The translations under genes were made by a program, and so were the position numbers. Of a stretch of DNA of 24,790 nt, positions 1 through 7,561 are shown in pieces. Below the pieces are notes generated by a model that did no database searches, was not told the origin of the DNA, and worked only from the letters and a program-made list of their open reading frames with translations. The stretch is from Euryarchaeota archaeon UBA549. Lineage in GTDB: Archaea > Thermoplasmatota > Poseidoniia > Poseidoniales > Poseidoniaceae. How positions within the stretch are numbered: position 1 is the first letter of the stretch; each line of letters begins with the position of its first letter. The stretch lies in NCBI GenBank assembly GCA_002495645.1, contig DAGF01000116.1:1-24790 (forward strand), in the 5' to 3' direction.

Positions 1-8
1 GAAAGCGT

Positions 9-593
9 TCACTCTTCTTCCATGCTGTTGATCGTGATGTACGATGGCAACTGCATGACTTTCTCGAAGGTGCGTGAAAGGACGACTTCATCAAGGCGCT
101 CACGGGTTCGTGCCAGGGCCGTGATTGGAATGCGGATTTCCTGGTCGACGCCGAACTCCATCTGCATGCGCATGCGCGTGGTCACGATGACGCCCTTGTA
201 GGTGCGCTTCACACGGAACAGACCGGTGATGACGCCGATTTCTTCACCTTGGTTGTCGAGCACGGCTCGGTCCAGCATTTCATCAGGTGCGTACAACTTC
301 TCGTCGATGCGCACGGTGTTTCGCCAGCGGCGCTGCAATTCTCGCATGGATTTCGACAGCTTGACGGTCCCGTCTCCTCGGATACTGTGAACCAGTTCCT
401 TGGGCAGTGGGGCCAATTCGGCCGGCTTTCGCATGTATTCGTCAGCAACGTCGGGTGCCACTTGGATCCGCATGGATTGCACACGGGCCTCGTTTGGGTG
501 GTGTCGCTCACCCACAATCGTTCCTACTTTCTTATCGTTGACATAGACATCCCGGTGTACTAATTCCTGGATGTTGTAATCTGTGTTTTTCAT
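9..593 (-). CDS. PRC-barrel-like protein (two repeats)
   Basis: This 194-residue soluble protein appears to contain two PRC-barrel-like beta segments. One lies near residues 11-50 and includes VYVNDKKVGTIVGE. The other lies near residues 105-145 and includes DNQGEEIGVITGLFRV. The pattern of a short strand, an N/D-x-x-G turn and a 'G-I/V-I-G' strand is typical of PRC-barrel proteins, which in archaea are small, often paired, and of poorly known role (RNA processing and cell-division partners have been reported for some). A charged stretch, MRELQRRWRN, separates the repeats. There is no signal peptide or membrane segment. The ATG at 591-593 has a purine-rich GGAGAG stretch just upstream. It is transcribed away from a 409-bp AT-rich region that probably holds its promoter. 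The family assignment rests on pattern only; the function is unknown. Confidence 0.6.
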   Translation of the reverse strand: MKNTDYNIQELVHRDVYVNDKKVGTIVGERHHPNEARVQSMRIQVAPDVADEYMRKPAELAPLPKELVHSIRGDGTVKLSKSMRELQRRWRNTVRIDEKLYAPDEMLDRAVLDNQGEEIGVITGLFRVKRTYKGVIVTTRMRMQMEFGVDQEIRIPITALARTRERLDEVVLSRTFEKVMQLPSYITINSMEEE

Positions 594-649
594 TTCCCAT
601 CTCTCCTGCCGATTTTCTTCGGCTTACCCTCCTGTCGCCCTCGGCCCCT

Positions 650-657
650 AATATATT
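650..657 (-). promoter_or_regulatory. Possible TATA box for the PRC-barrel gene
   Basis: AATATATT is a symmetric archaeal-type TATA box located about 57 nt upstream of the PRC-barrel start codon. Initiation about 25 nt downstream would leave a leader of roughly 30 nt, enough for the purine-rich ribosome site near 598-605. The surrounding region is AT-rich throughout, so chance occurrence is quite possible. Confidence 0.3.
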
Positions 658-869
658 CTTCGCAGAATAAAATATCATTTCCAATTACATTTGACGCATA
701 ATGCATGGTTCAACCAATTGAAATATAGAAAATAATTCATTTTTCAATGTCGCATAACGCGTCAATCTGCAGTTGAAATGTTTGCAATCAATCCCGTGAA
801 TAGAAATTGCTTTCCAATTGAAAACCTCTTTCTGCATCGAACGGCTTGGATTGGTCCTGGAAGAATGTC

Positions 870-917
870 CAATTCTCCCTAATTCTAGTAAATTCCAATT
901 GGAAATTTAGAAAATTA
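870..917. repeat. CAATTG-family AT-rich element (intergenic copy)
   Basis: This stretch holds CAATTC at 870, TAATTC at 880, AAATTC at 890, CAATTG at 896, then AAATTT at 903 and AAATTA at 912. Its core TTCCAATTGGAA is a perfect 12-bp palindrome. The 15-mer at 893-907 is identical to the core of the copy in the reductase gene at 10012-10026. The 870 to 890 spacing is 20 bp, as in the coding-region copies. It is less cleanly bipartite than those copies. Confidence 0.45.
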
Positions 918-976
918 GCCTCTTTTTTCAAACTTAACGCGCCTGAACGAACCAAGATATGAGGCAAGGAGTCTTG

Positions 977-1006
977 ATGAAGAGCGTCCTTCTCGACGGA
1001 CCATGA
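977..1006 (+). other. Nine-codon leader ORF overlapping the SDR-like start
   Basis: An ATG at 977 is preceded by AAGGAG at 966-971, a well-spaced ribosome site. It opens a nine-codon frame (MKSVLLDGP) whose TGA at 1004-1006 overlaps the ATG of the next gene as ATGA. The encoded KSVLLDG resembles the first beta strand of a Rossmann fold, which the downstream protein lacks. It may therefore be the remnant or true N-terminus of that protein separated by a -1 shift, or a coupling leader peptide. The sequence alone cannot decide. Confidence 0.35.
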
Positions 1007-1803
1007 CCGTCGTGGCACTGTTCGCTGACCCCGAGCACGTGCTGGTCTCAGCCGTGGTCGAACGCGGCATGATGGAAGGATTGACATTCAGTGTATCGCC
1101 AGAGATGGTGCCAATACTTCGAAAACGCTACGACGCCTCCCTGCAATCCTTCCCAAATGCCATTCAATCCAATGAGCCCGCCTCAGTCGCCGATTGGTCG
1201 CTCGAAATGACAGGCGCCTCCCCTTCATTGACCGTACCAGCACAACGACGAATGAAACTCGCCTTTGATGGAGAGGAAAGCAATGAGGAGAATGACGGCA
1301 CCCTAACGGTCCACATTCACGATATGCTTCCTCCGGCCAGAAAATCAAGTGCAGAGGACCTCTTTCGCACGTGGTTGGAAAAACTGGATGCGGACACTCT
1401 GCCAAGGCTTGACGGGCAGCCTCGGCATTGGTGCGATTGTTCAGACATGGCGTACGCCATCGTTGAGCTGCTGAAAAGTCAGCCAGAGGAACGTTCGTTC
1501 AATTTGGCTGGACGGCGGCAGTGGTCGCTTGAAGAAACCTGGAGCGAATTCAGTGAACTTGCGCATCGAACGAAAGCCGGACAGACCGGCCAGTTCAACA
1601 TCACCCATCTTGAAGCAAAAGGTGTGCCGGTCATCAAAGCCGTGAGCGTTGAAGCAAGCCCTCAACAACACAACCGGCCATCTCTAGGCGCCATTCACCG
1701 TTTTTTGGAACAACACGACGGCGAGGGGTGGCGGCCGAAAACGCCGCTTCGCCAGAGCCTGATGTTTGTCATCGCCATGCTTGAGGAGCCTCAAGACTCA
1801 TGA
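1003..1803 (+). CDS. Degenerate extended-SDR (epimerase/dehydratase-like) protein
   Basis: This 266-residue protein resembles the C-terminal two-thirds of extended SDR sugar-nucleotide epimerases/dehydratases. The segment with RHWCDCSDMAYAIVELL (about residues 142-158) matches the 'R-D-F-x-x-V-x-D-x-A' motif. It is followed by SFNLAGRRQWSLEETW, the 'yNiGgg..s..El' strand. The end, DGEGWRPKTPLRQSL, matches the family's 'lGW.Pktsl.eGl'. The N-terminal Gly-rich NAD loop and the catalytic Tyr-x-x-x-Lys are not recognisable. The start (TVVALFADPEH) looks like the second Rossmann strand. It is therefore probably a cofactor-less or decayed SDR. The 3' end overlaps the convergent deoxyhypusine synthase gene by 13 bp. 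Homology is inferred by eye; an unrelated fold cannot be excluded. Confidence 0.5.
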   Translation: MTVVALFADPEHVLVSAVVERGMMEGLTFSVSPEMVPILRKRYDASLQSFPNAIQSNEPASVADWSLEMTGASPSLTVPAQRRMKLAFDGEESNEENDGTLTVHIHDMLPPARKSSAEDLFRTWLEKLDADTLPRLDGQPRHWCDCSDMAYAIVELLKSQPEERSFNLAGRRQWSLEETWSEFSELAHRTKAGQTGQFNITHLEAKGVPVIKAVSVEASPQQHNRPSLGAIHRFLEQHDGEGWRPKTPLRQSLMFVIAMLEEPQDS

Positions 1804-2807
1804 GGCTCGCTGAAGAGGTCGGCTCCCAAGAGAGGAAGCAGCAAACTTGCATCGCCCTCCACACACACGTGGGGTGCCTCGGGGCGCATCTTGCCCCACG
1901 AGATTGCTTCTCGAAGTCGAGCCCCCGAAAGGCTTCCATCGTGCTCGGGGGCCGTCGTGATGTAAACTGCGCTGTCAAGTCCTCCTCGGTATTGATTCCA
2001 CCAAATCACGTGGTGCTTGGAAATACCGCCGCCGACCATGAGCGCGTTGGACGTTTCAACATCCCAGGTCAAATCGCTCATGATCTGCTCGTCAGCCAGG
2101 GTGTCAAGGTGAAAATCACGGTGTTTTTGCCGGAACATGAAGAGTTGAGCGCCAATGGACCCATCGGTAATACCGGGTATACAAACGGGGATTCGGTGTT
2201 TTGCAGCCCAATAAATCAGCGTGTCCGGCGTGCCAATACGCTCACCAAGTTCCCAAACGAGATGAATTGAGCCAAACCCAATCCAAGCATCAGCGCCCGT
2301 TTTTTCCGTTTGGGCGAGGCGGTCGTTGTAGATGTCTTCGAGGACGGGGAGAACCACGGCTTCAATGATTTCTCCATAGGAGGCATTGGGGACGATCACG
2401 TTGCCCAGACGCATCAATTCGTGCTCGCCCAATTCAACATCATCGAGTTCAAACGAGCCGTGGTAGTAGTGCTTGTAGGCGCGGGCGATGTCGTGGTCAA
2501 GGGTGCCGCAGGTGGTCGAAACGACGTTGAACATCTTTCGCTTCAAGGCCTCCACAAAGAAGCCACGGGTACCGGTTGCACACAGACAGGCGGGGAAGGA
2601 AAGCCAGTTGGTCACCTTGGAGGCATCAGCACCCACAGCGTCAACCTCGTCCCTCATGTCCGAGAGGATGGTTCGTGCTTCAGCAAATTTGGTGGCGGTG
2701 AAGCCACCTGCCTGGGCCATTTGTTCAATCAGTGCTCGAGGCGTTGTTGCCTTGGAGAAATCATAGTCCACGACGGGGACGTCAAAGGCGTCGGGGTCAA
2801 CGGCCAT
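1791..2807 (-). CDS. dys: Deoxyhypusine synthase
   Basis: This 338-residue enzyme transfers the aminobutyl group of spermidine to a lysine of translation factor aIF5A, the first step of hypusine formation. It is a cytoplasmic, NAD-dependent enzyme that is usually tetrameric. The SWGKM motif near the C-terminus carries the lysine (K306) that forms the enzyme-imine intermediate, and it is followed by the conserved GDASLLLPLL segment. Other conserved stretches include the NWLSFPACLCATGTRGFF region, the VSTTCGTLDHDIAR NAD-binding segment, and CIPGITDGSIGAQ. The length is normal for the family. The ATG at 2805-2807 has GAGGT about 6 nt upstream. It lies 51 bp downstream of uvrB on the same strand and may be co-transcribed with it. 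No deoxyhypusine hydroxylase is in the window. The assignment is firm. Confidence 0.95.
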   Translation of the reverse strand: MAVDPDAFDVPVVDYDFSKATTPRALIEQMAQAGGFTATKFAEARTILSDMRDEVDAVGADASKVTNWLSFPACLCATGTRGFFVEALKRKMFNVVSTTCGTLDHDIARAYKHYYHGSFELDDVELGEHELMRLGNVIVPNASYGEIIEAVVLPVLEDIYNDRLAQTEKTGADAWIGFGSIHLVWELGERIGTPDTLIYWAAKHRIPVCIPGITDGSIGAQLFMFRQKHRDFHLDTLADEQIMSDLTWDVETSNALMVGGGISKHHVIWWNQYRGGLDSAVYITTAPEHDGSLSGARLREAISWGKMRPEAPHVCVEGDASLLLPLLGADLFSEPHES

Positions 2808-2858
2808 GGCTTAACCTCGCGGCTTTGCTTCATGAAGGTGGCCCTCGCAGCCCTTGGG

Positions 2859-5288
2859 TTAGTCGTTCCAACGTTCCAATTCATGAAGCCGGTCTCGCAA
2901 GCGTGCGGCCTCCTCGAAATCGAGCTCTTTGGCCGCCTCGTTCATCGCTTGGCGCAACTCTTCCATCAGAGCAGCACGTTCATCCGGCGAAAGGTTGGCC
3001 ACAAGGTCGTCGGGCTCGTCATATGTCAATTGAGAATTTGAATTTTCAATTGAATTTTCTTGTTTTTCTGTTGACCCCCACGAACCCGCTCCGAGGCGCA
3101 GGCGCTGCGCCCAGTCGCCGTCCTTGCGTCCACCTTTTTTGGCGATGAGGCGTCGTTTTCCGTCTGTGGACGTGGTGGTCCCCGTGATGGTCGCATCTTC
3201 GGTTTGACCCATGACAGGCAAGGCCTTGACGATGGTCTTGGGCGTGATACCCAAAGCCTCGTTGTTGGCTTGTTGGCGTTGTCGGCGTTCCAGCGTCTGC
3301 CGAATGGCCGCCTCCATGGCGGGCGAAAACCCGTCAGCGTAGAGGAGCACTTTGCCGTTTTGATTACGTGCGGCTCGCCCAATGGTTTGCAAGAGGCTGC
3401 GTTCGTTTCGGAGGAAACCTTGACGATCAGCATCAAAGATGGCCACGAGGCTGACCTCTGGAATGTCCAGGCCTTCTCGGAGCAGATTGATCCCGACAAT
3501 GACATCGATATGACCGTGACGCAAGGCGTTGATGATCTCGGTACGCTCGATGGTGTCAATTTCCGAATGCAGGTGATGAGCCTTGACTCCCATTCGATTG
3601 AGGTAGGCCGCAACCTCTTCTGCAAACTTAATGGTCATGACCGTAACCAAGCAACGCTCCTTCTTTTCGATGCGTGCGTTGATTTCCGTCAGGAGGTCGT
3701 TCACTTGACCTGCAGTGGGTCGCACTTCAATCTCAGGGTCAAGCAGCCCGGTGGGGCGCAGTTCCATCTTTGCGATGCCCTGGATGCTTTGGAGCATATC
3801 GTACATGGATTCAGCCTCAGGGTGCTTCTTCGCCAAATCGGGCTCACCGGCCCCACCGCCTGAAGGAGAGTGGAGCAAGCCGTTGGGAACCGTTTGGCCC
3901 GTAATTTCGCAGAGGTGGCGCAATTCACGCTCACCCGGCGTAGCTGAAACATAGACCATTTGGGGCACCAGACTTTGGAATTCAGGAAGTTTGAGCGGCC
4001 GATTGTCCGCTGCAGTAGGGAGCCTGAACCCGTGCGTGATGAGGCTCTCCTTGCGCGAGCGGTCCCCGTGGTACATGCCGCCGACCTGTGGAAGGCTGAC
4101 GTGGGACTCATCCATGATGACGAGGTATTTCGTGGGGTCGCCATGGAATTGATTTGCACAGGCTGCAAAGAAATCCAGCAGACAATACGGGCGCTGTCCG
4201 GGTTCTCGTCCGTCAAAGTGCAGAGAATAATTCTCCACCGATTGACAGTGCCCAATCTCTCGGAGCATTTCCAAATCATATTCGGTCTTCTGCTCAAGTC
4301 GATACCGCTCCAATTCCTTGCCCTGCTTTGCAAACCACTTGCTTCGCTCGTTCAGTTCCTGCTCGATGGACTCCAAGGCAGCCTCAAAGCGTTCAGGGCT
4401 GGTCATGAAGAACTCTTTCGGATGAATCCATGCTTCCTCGAGGGTGTCCAACGCATCCCAGCTGACCGGGTCACAAATCTGGATGCTCTTGATGCCGTCA
4501 AAGTCGAAGACGATGCGCAGTGGGTCATCACGACTGGGCATCCAAATGTCCACCACTTCACCCCGAACCCTGCACTCACCTCGCTTGAGGTCGGTCGTGG
4601 TTCGGCGGTACTGAAGTTCAATGAGCTCGCGCAGCAGGTCACGGGTTTCGATGGCCTGACCAACATGGCAGCGCAAATGGTACTCAAGGAAGGTCTCCGG
4701 CGGGTTGAGGCCGTAGATGCAAGAAACCGACGAGACGACGACGCAATCAGGACGCGAGACCAGTGAAGCGACCGCTGCAAAGCGTTCTTGCTCAATGCGT
4801 TCATTGATGCTGAGTTCTTTGTCGATGTACAAGTCCCGCTTGGCGAGGTAGGCCTCGGGCTGGTAGTAGTCGTAGTGGGACACGAAGTATTCCACGGCAT
4901 TATCGGGGAAGTAGCCCACCATTTCCTGATGCAACTGGCGAGCAAGCGTCTTGTTATGGCTCATGATGAGGGTCGGGATGTTGAGTTTCTCAATGATGTG
5001 CGCCATCGCAAACGTCTTTCCGCTACCGGTCACGCCGAGTAATACGCACCGTTCTTGTCCATTTTCCAATTGAGAAATCAATTCTTCAATTGCTTTTGGC
5101 TGGTCACCGGCCGGGTTGAACTCCGCATGGAGATGGAATCGCTTCACCTCGGGGTTGAGAGATTCTAGGGCGGCCCCCTCAAGCGCTTTGGAGAGGTCAA
5201 ACGGATTGCGCTGCGTCAGGTCGACATCCTGCAAAGGCTGGTTCGCCAGCGCCTCAAAGGAGCCGTCGTCATCCCAATCGTTCACCAT
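2859..5288 (-). CDS. uvrB: UvrABC excision repair helicase subunit UvrB
   Basis: UvrB is the damage-verifying subunit of bacterial-type nucleotide excision repair. The Walker A motif GVTGSGKT is at residues 85-92. The beta-hairpin region YDYYQPEAY is near 139-147, the DESH Walker B box is near 393, and the helicase GRAARN box is near 636. A C-terminal UVR motif (about 768-805, MEELRQAMNEAAKELDFEEA) would bind UvrC. At 809 residues it is about 135 longer than E. coli UvrB. The extra length is an N-terminal extension of about 48 residues, a loop of roughly 30 residues after the 'CEITGQTVPNGL' region (SPSGGGAGEP and following), and a long hydrophilic linker before the UVR motif. Two AT-rich CAATTG patches lie within the gene. 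The ATG at 5286-5288 is preceded by GGTGAG. UvrA and UvrC are not in the window. A shorter start nearer residue 48 is possible. Confidence 0.95.
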   Translation of the reverse strand: MVNDWDDDGSFEALANQPLQDVDLTQRNPFDLSKALEGAALESLNPEVKRFHLHAEFNPAGDQPKAIEELISQLENGQERCVLLGVTGSGKTFAMAHIIEKLNIPTLIMSHNKTLARQLHQEMVGYFPDNAVEYFVSHYDYYQPEAYLAKRDLYIDKELSINERIEQERFAAVASLVSRPDCVVVSSVSCIYGLNPPETFLEYHLRCHVGQAIETRDLLRELIELQYRRTTTDLKRGECRVRGEVVDIWMPSRDDPLRIVFDFDGIKSIQICDPVSWDALDTLEEAWIHPKEFFMTSPERFEAALESIEQELNERSKWFAKQGKELERYRLEQKTEYDLEMLREIGHCQSVENYSLHFDGREPGQRPYCLLDFFAACANQFHGDPTKYLVIMDESHVSLPQVGGMYHGDRSRKESLITHGFRLPTAADNRPLKLPEFQSLVPQMVYVSATPGERELRHLCEITGQTVPNGLLHSPSGGGAGEPDLAKKHPEAESMYDMLQSIQGIAKMELRPTGLLDPEIEVRPTAGQVNDLLTEINARIEKKERCLVTVMTIKFAEEVAAYLNRMGVKAHHLHSEIDTIERTEIINALRHGHIDVIVGINLLREGLDIPEVSLVAIFDADRQGFLRNERSLLQTIGRAARNQNGKVLLYADGFSPAMEAAIRQTLERRQRQQANNEALGITPKTIVKALPVMGQTEDATITGTTTSTDGKRRLIAKKGGRKDGDWAQRLRLGAGSWGSTEKQENSIENSNSQLTYDEPDDLVANLSPDERAALMEELRQAMNEAAKELDFEEAARLRDRLHELERWND
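3027..3059. repeat. CAATTG-family bipartite AT-rich element (uvrB, linker)
   Basis: CAATTG at 3027-3032 and 3047-3052 are 20 bp apart start to start, with only A, T and G in the spacer and AATTTT following. The patch encodes the hydrophilic ENSIENSNSQL part of the UvrB linker with A/T-ending codons, in contrast to the GC-rich codons on either side. The spacing is not a multiple of three, so it does not reflect a peptide repeat. Confidence 0.5.
5062..5097. repeat. CAATTG-family bipartite AT-rich element (uvrB, N-terminal domain)
   Basis: CAATTG at 5067-5072 and 5087-5092 are 20 bp apart, with CAATTC between them at 5079. The spacer AGAAATCAATTCTT is nearly the same as that in the reductase-gene copy (AGAAAATCAATTTTC). 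It encodes the KAIEELISQLENG helix just before Walker A. This segment has the same length as in E. coli UvrB as I recall it, so the patch is not an insertion here. Confidence 0.5.
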
Positions 5289-5313
5289 GGACTCACCCGT
5301 GAACTTGCCCGCA

Positions 5314-6045
5314 TCAGGGGAGATAAAGTCCCCCGTTCACATGGAGAATGGCTCCGGTGATGTAGGCTGAGTCCGGACCTACGAGGAAGGACACCGTCGC
5401 CGCCATGTCTTCGGGTGAACCGACGCGTTGGAGTGGGACTTCTTGTTCTCGTTGTTGTCGCTTCTCTGGGCTATCGCCTGCCAAAATGTCGGTGTCGACA
5501 TAACCCGGAGCGAGAATGTTAACGCGCTTACCTTCAGGCCCGACCGATTGTGCAAGCGACCGCGCCCAGGTGGAAAGGGCAGCCTTTGAGGCTGCGTAAT
5601 CAGCACCGTGCGGTGAGCCTCGAGTCCCAAGTTGAGAGCCCACCACGACCATGCGTGCGTGCGCCGTCAAGTGAGGCTGCACCGCTTTCCAAACGGCCAC
5701 TGCACCCTCAAAATTGGTCTTCATGGTCGCCGTCAAATCGTCCAGCGTCATGGCGTGTCCTTGAACACGCTTGTACACGCCGTGATTGAGCACCAAGACA
5801 TCGATGCCTCGCTCCATCCACGGGTGCTGACCGAGCAAGCCCACCTCACCACCGTCGGCGCAGTCGACCTTTACGGCGAGTGCATCATCGCCTCGGTCTC
5901 GAATGGCGTCCACGATCATCTCAGCGGGCTTGGAAGATTGGTTGTACGTTAGGAGGACGTCATAGCCATCGGCGGCTAACCGGTCGGAAATGGCGGCACC
6001 AATGCCTCGGCCACCGCCGGTCACAAGGGCTACGGGACGGCTCAT
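5314..6045 (-). CDS. FabG-like short-chain dehydrogenase/reductase
   Basis: This is a classical SDR oxidoreductase of 243 residues, a typical length. The NAD(P)-binding TGGGRGIG motif is at residues 9-16. LNHG at 86-89 is a variant of the usual NNAG. The catalytic set is S137, Y150 and K154 in the Y-AAS-K motif. The C-terminal NGGLYLP matches the substrate-loop end of the FabG group. It probably reduces a 3-oxo or similar carbonyl with NADPH, but the substrate cannot be read from the sequence. It lies 25 bp upstream of uvrB and 44 bp downstream of the MazG-like gene, all on one strand, so the three are likely co-transcribed. Nothing nearby identifies its pathway; archaea of this type lack a full fatty-acid synthase, so a true FabG role should not be assumed. 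Confidence 0.85.
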   Translation of the reverse strand: MSRPVALVTGGGRGIGAAISDRLAADGYDVLLTYNQSSKPAEMIVDAIRDRGDDALAVKVDCADGGEVGLLGQHPWMERGIDVLVLNHGVYKRVQGHAMTLDDLTATMKTNFEGAVAVWKAVQPHLTAHARMVVVGSQLGTRGSPHGADYAASKAALSTWARSLAQSVGPEGKRVNILAPGYVDTDILAGDSPEKRQQREQEVPLQRVGSPEDMAATVSFLVGPDSAYITGAILHVNGGLYLP

Positions 6046-6089
6046 GGGAAGGGCTGGGCTTCATTGTTCATGAAACCATGTGAACGGGT

Positions 6090-6476
6090 TTACGACCCGT
6101 CGGGAAGGAACTGTGCAAGTTGGGGCGGTTGCCAGCCTTCGGGCTTGAGCACCTTGCCGTCCTCTCGACGAATAACCTTGCCGTCCACCAACTTGGCCAT
6201 GTTGGAACGGTGGACTTCGTTGAAGGCATCGTCGTAAATGTCCTGCATGCCGTGGTTGATGATGGTCCCAGCGAGGATGTAGCCAATATCGGCCAGTGCA
6301 TCCAAGACTTCGACCAAATCACCAGCCCGTGCGGCCTCGGCGTACTCCTGCACCTCCTCGGTCAGCAGCTTAATTCGCAGCTCAATGAGTTCGTCCGGCC
6401 CGAGCCCAGGCGTGTTCAATTTGGGAATCTCAAAAGCCTGATTGAATTCAAGCAGAGAGGCGACAATGGGGTTCAT
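6090..6476 (-). CDS. MazG-like nucleotide pyrophosphohydrolase
   Basis: This 128-residue all-alpha NTP pyrophosphohydrolase belongs to the MazG / phosphoribosyl-ATP pyrophosphohydrolase superfamily. The metal-binding EExxE motif is E40-E41-x-x-E44, followed by the ExxD pair E56/D59 on the next helix. The C-terminal stretch HRSNMAKLVDGKVIRREDGK and the following KPEGW...PP are characteristic of the small DR2231/MazG-like dUTPase-type group. These enzymes hydrolyse non-canonical or excess NTPs to NMP and pyrophosphate, acting in nucleotide-pool sanitation. Its position ahead of uvrB would suit a housekeeping or genome-integrity role. It is the first gene after a 116-bp gap downstream of ubiA, so it may have its own promoter. 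The exact nucleotide substrate is unknown. Confidence 0.85.
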   Translation of the reverse strand: MNPIVASLLEFNQAFEIPKLNTPGLGPDELIELRIKLLTEEVQEYAEAARAGDLVEVLDALADIGYILAGTIINHGMQDIYDDAFNEVHRSNMAKLVDGKVIRREDGKVLKPEGWQPPQLAQFLPDGS

Positions 6477-6592
6477 AGCCCCTGTTTCTCAAGTCGGCTC
6501 AAGAACCTTCACCAACCTCCAGATGAGGTGTCAAAACATGTTCCTCTCCTCGTTGTCAGCAAAGGACACGCTCTAAGCCACCTTACAGAATC

Positions 6593-7561
6593 TTATGTTT
6601 GAAAGAATGACTGGCACAACTCCACAAACGGGGACGGCATTGGAATGAGTTCACATGTATCGGGGATTTCTGTAAGATAGCCAATCAGAAGCGCCCCAAA
6701 GAGGGCCCAGCCAGTCAGCATGGACACCCGAAACAGAACCGTTTGGAAGTCAGCAAAGTTGTTCATTCGTAGCACCACGTAAATGTTGGCCAGCGCCATA
6801 CCCGCCGCGGCTGCAAGGAACCAAACGCCGTCCATAGGATCCGAGATCGCAAAGCATGCGAACCAGAGCAGCGAAAGTTGCACCGTTGTCCGCGTGGTGG
6901 CCTTCTCGCCAAATTTCGACGGGAAGGAATGGATGCCATGTTCCTGGTCGCTCTCCACGTCCATGCGGGCGTAATTGATGTCGAAGGCGGCAATCCACAA
7001 CGCGACACCAATGGAGATTGGCAGGATGGTCGGCGCCCACAGGAATTCGGTACCGCCCGGCAACATGCCCGTGATGGCCGCCCAACCGTGAATGTCAGCA
7101 GCAATGGCGACCCAAGCACCGGCGGGAGCGAGCCCCAAACAAAGTCCCAACCAGAAATGGCAACCCCACGTGAAGCGTTTCATGTACGGATAGATGACGA
7201 AGGTGAGCACGGGCAGCCACGCCATCATCAGGGCGACCTTGTTCAGCAATCCGGCGCTGATGAGCAACATGGCCAAAAACACGGCTGCAAGGCCCCAAGC
7301 CGTTTGCATGCTCATGCTTCCGGAAGCGAGGTGGCGTCCCTGCGTGCGAGGATTGGCGGCATCGATGTCGCGGTCAATGATTCGATTGAGGGCCATGGCC
7401 AACCCACGGGCCCCAACCGCTGCCAGCAGAATCCAAAGCAGGTCCATTCCAGGCTCGACGTTGAACTGGCGAAGAGCGATCATGTAGCCCATCAAGACGA
7501 ACGGCAGGGAGAACAACGTGTGCTCGATTTTGATGAAGGACAAGACTTGCTTGACATCCAT
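6593..7561 (-). CDS. ubiA: UbiA-family prenyltransferase (4-hydroxybenzoate-type)
   Basis: This integral membrane enzyme joins a polyprenyl chain to an aromatic acid in quinone synthesis. The first Asp-rich motif reads N-RIID-RDID (N59, D63, D67 from the start used here). The second, DINYARMDVESDQEHG, lies near residues 194-208. Both bind the Mg-pyrophosphate of the prenyl donor. The rest is about eight to nine hydrophobic helices. I chose the ATG at 7559-7561 because it overlaps the ubiD stop as TGATG, the usual sign of translational coupling. An upstream ATG at 7597 would add 12 residues (334 in total). Pairing with a UbiD-type decarboxylase is typical of 4-hydroxybenzoate and of futalosine-route (MqnP/MqnL) quinone synthesis. 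A lipid-synthesis UbiA such as DGGGP synthase is less likely given this neighbour and the D-rich motif sequence. Confidence 0.88.
   Translation of the reverse strand: MDVKQVLSFIKIEHTLFSLPFVLMGYMIALRQFNVEPGMDLLWILLAAVGARGLAMALNRIIDRDIDAANPRTQGRHLASGSMSMQTAWGLAAVFLAMLLISAGLLNKVALMMAWLPVLTFVIYPYMKRFTWGCHFWLGLCLGLAPAGAWVAIAADIHGWAAITGMLPGGTEFLWAPTILPISIGVALWIAAFDINYARMDVESDQEHGIHSFPSKFGEKATTRTTVQLSLLWFACFAISDPMDGVWFLAAAAGMALANIYVVLRMNNFADFQTVLFRVSMLTGWALFGALLIGYLTEIPDTCELIPMPSPFVELCQSFFQT

Larger units (their letters stand above)
594..1002. other. AT-rich intergenic region with repeated CAATTG/AATTC motifs
   Basis: This is the only gap over 300 bp in the window, and it is much richer in A and T than its surroundings. 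It lies between two divergent genes. It contains CAATTG at 715-720, 815-820 and 896-901. It also contains a run of AATTC hexamers starting at 870, 880 and 890, exactly 10 bp apart. The 15-mer TTCCAATTGGAAATT at 893-907 recurs at 10012-10026 inside the reductase gene. A TATA-like AATATATT at 650-657 could serve the minus-strand gene, and an AAATTTAGAAAA stretch near 903 could serve the plus-strand gene. I see no convincing long ORF, tRNA or strong hairpin. The run of six T at 921-926 could be a terminator or just part of the AT-rich sequence. Confidence 0.6.

Noticed and set aside
921..926. Run of six T as a terminator
   Set aside because: It lies in a divergent intergenic region with no gene ending just upstream on the plus strand; more likely part of the AT-rich stretch.
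3960..4766. Plus-strand open frames of over 200 codons opposite uvrB
   Set aside because: UvrB is certain on the other strand and these translations show no family features.
6410..6450. AT-rich stretch at the start of the MazG-like gene with CAATTT and GAATTC
   Set aside because: There is no CAATTG and no clear bipartite spacing; weak resemblance only.
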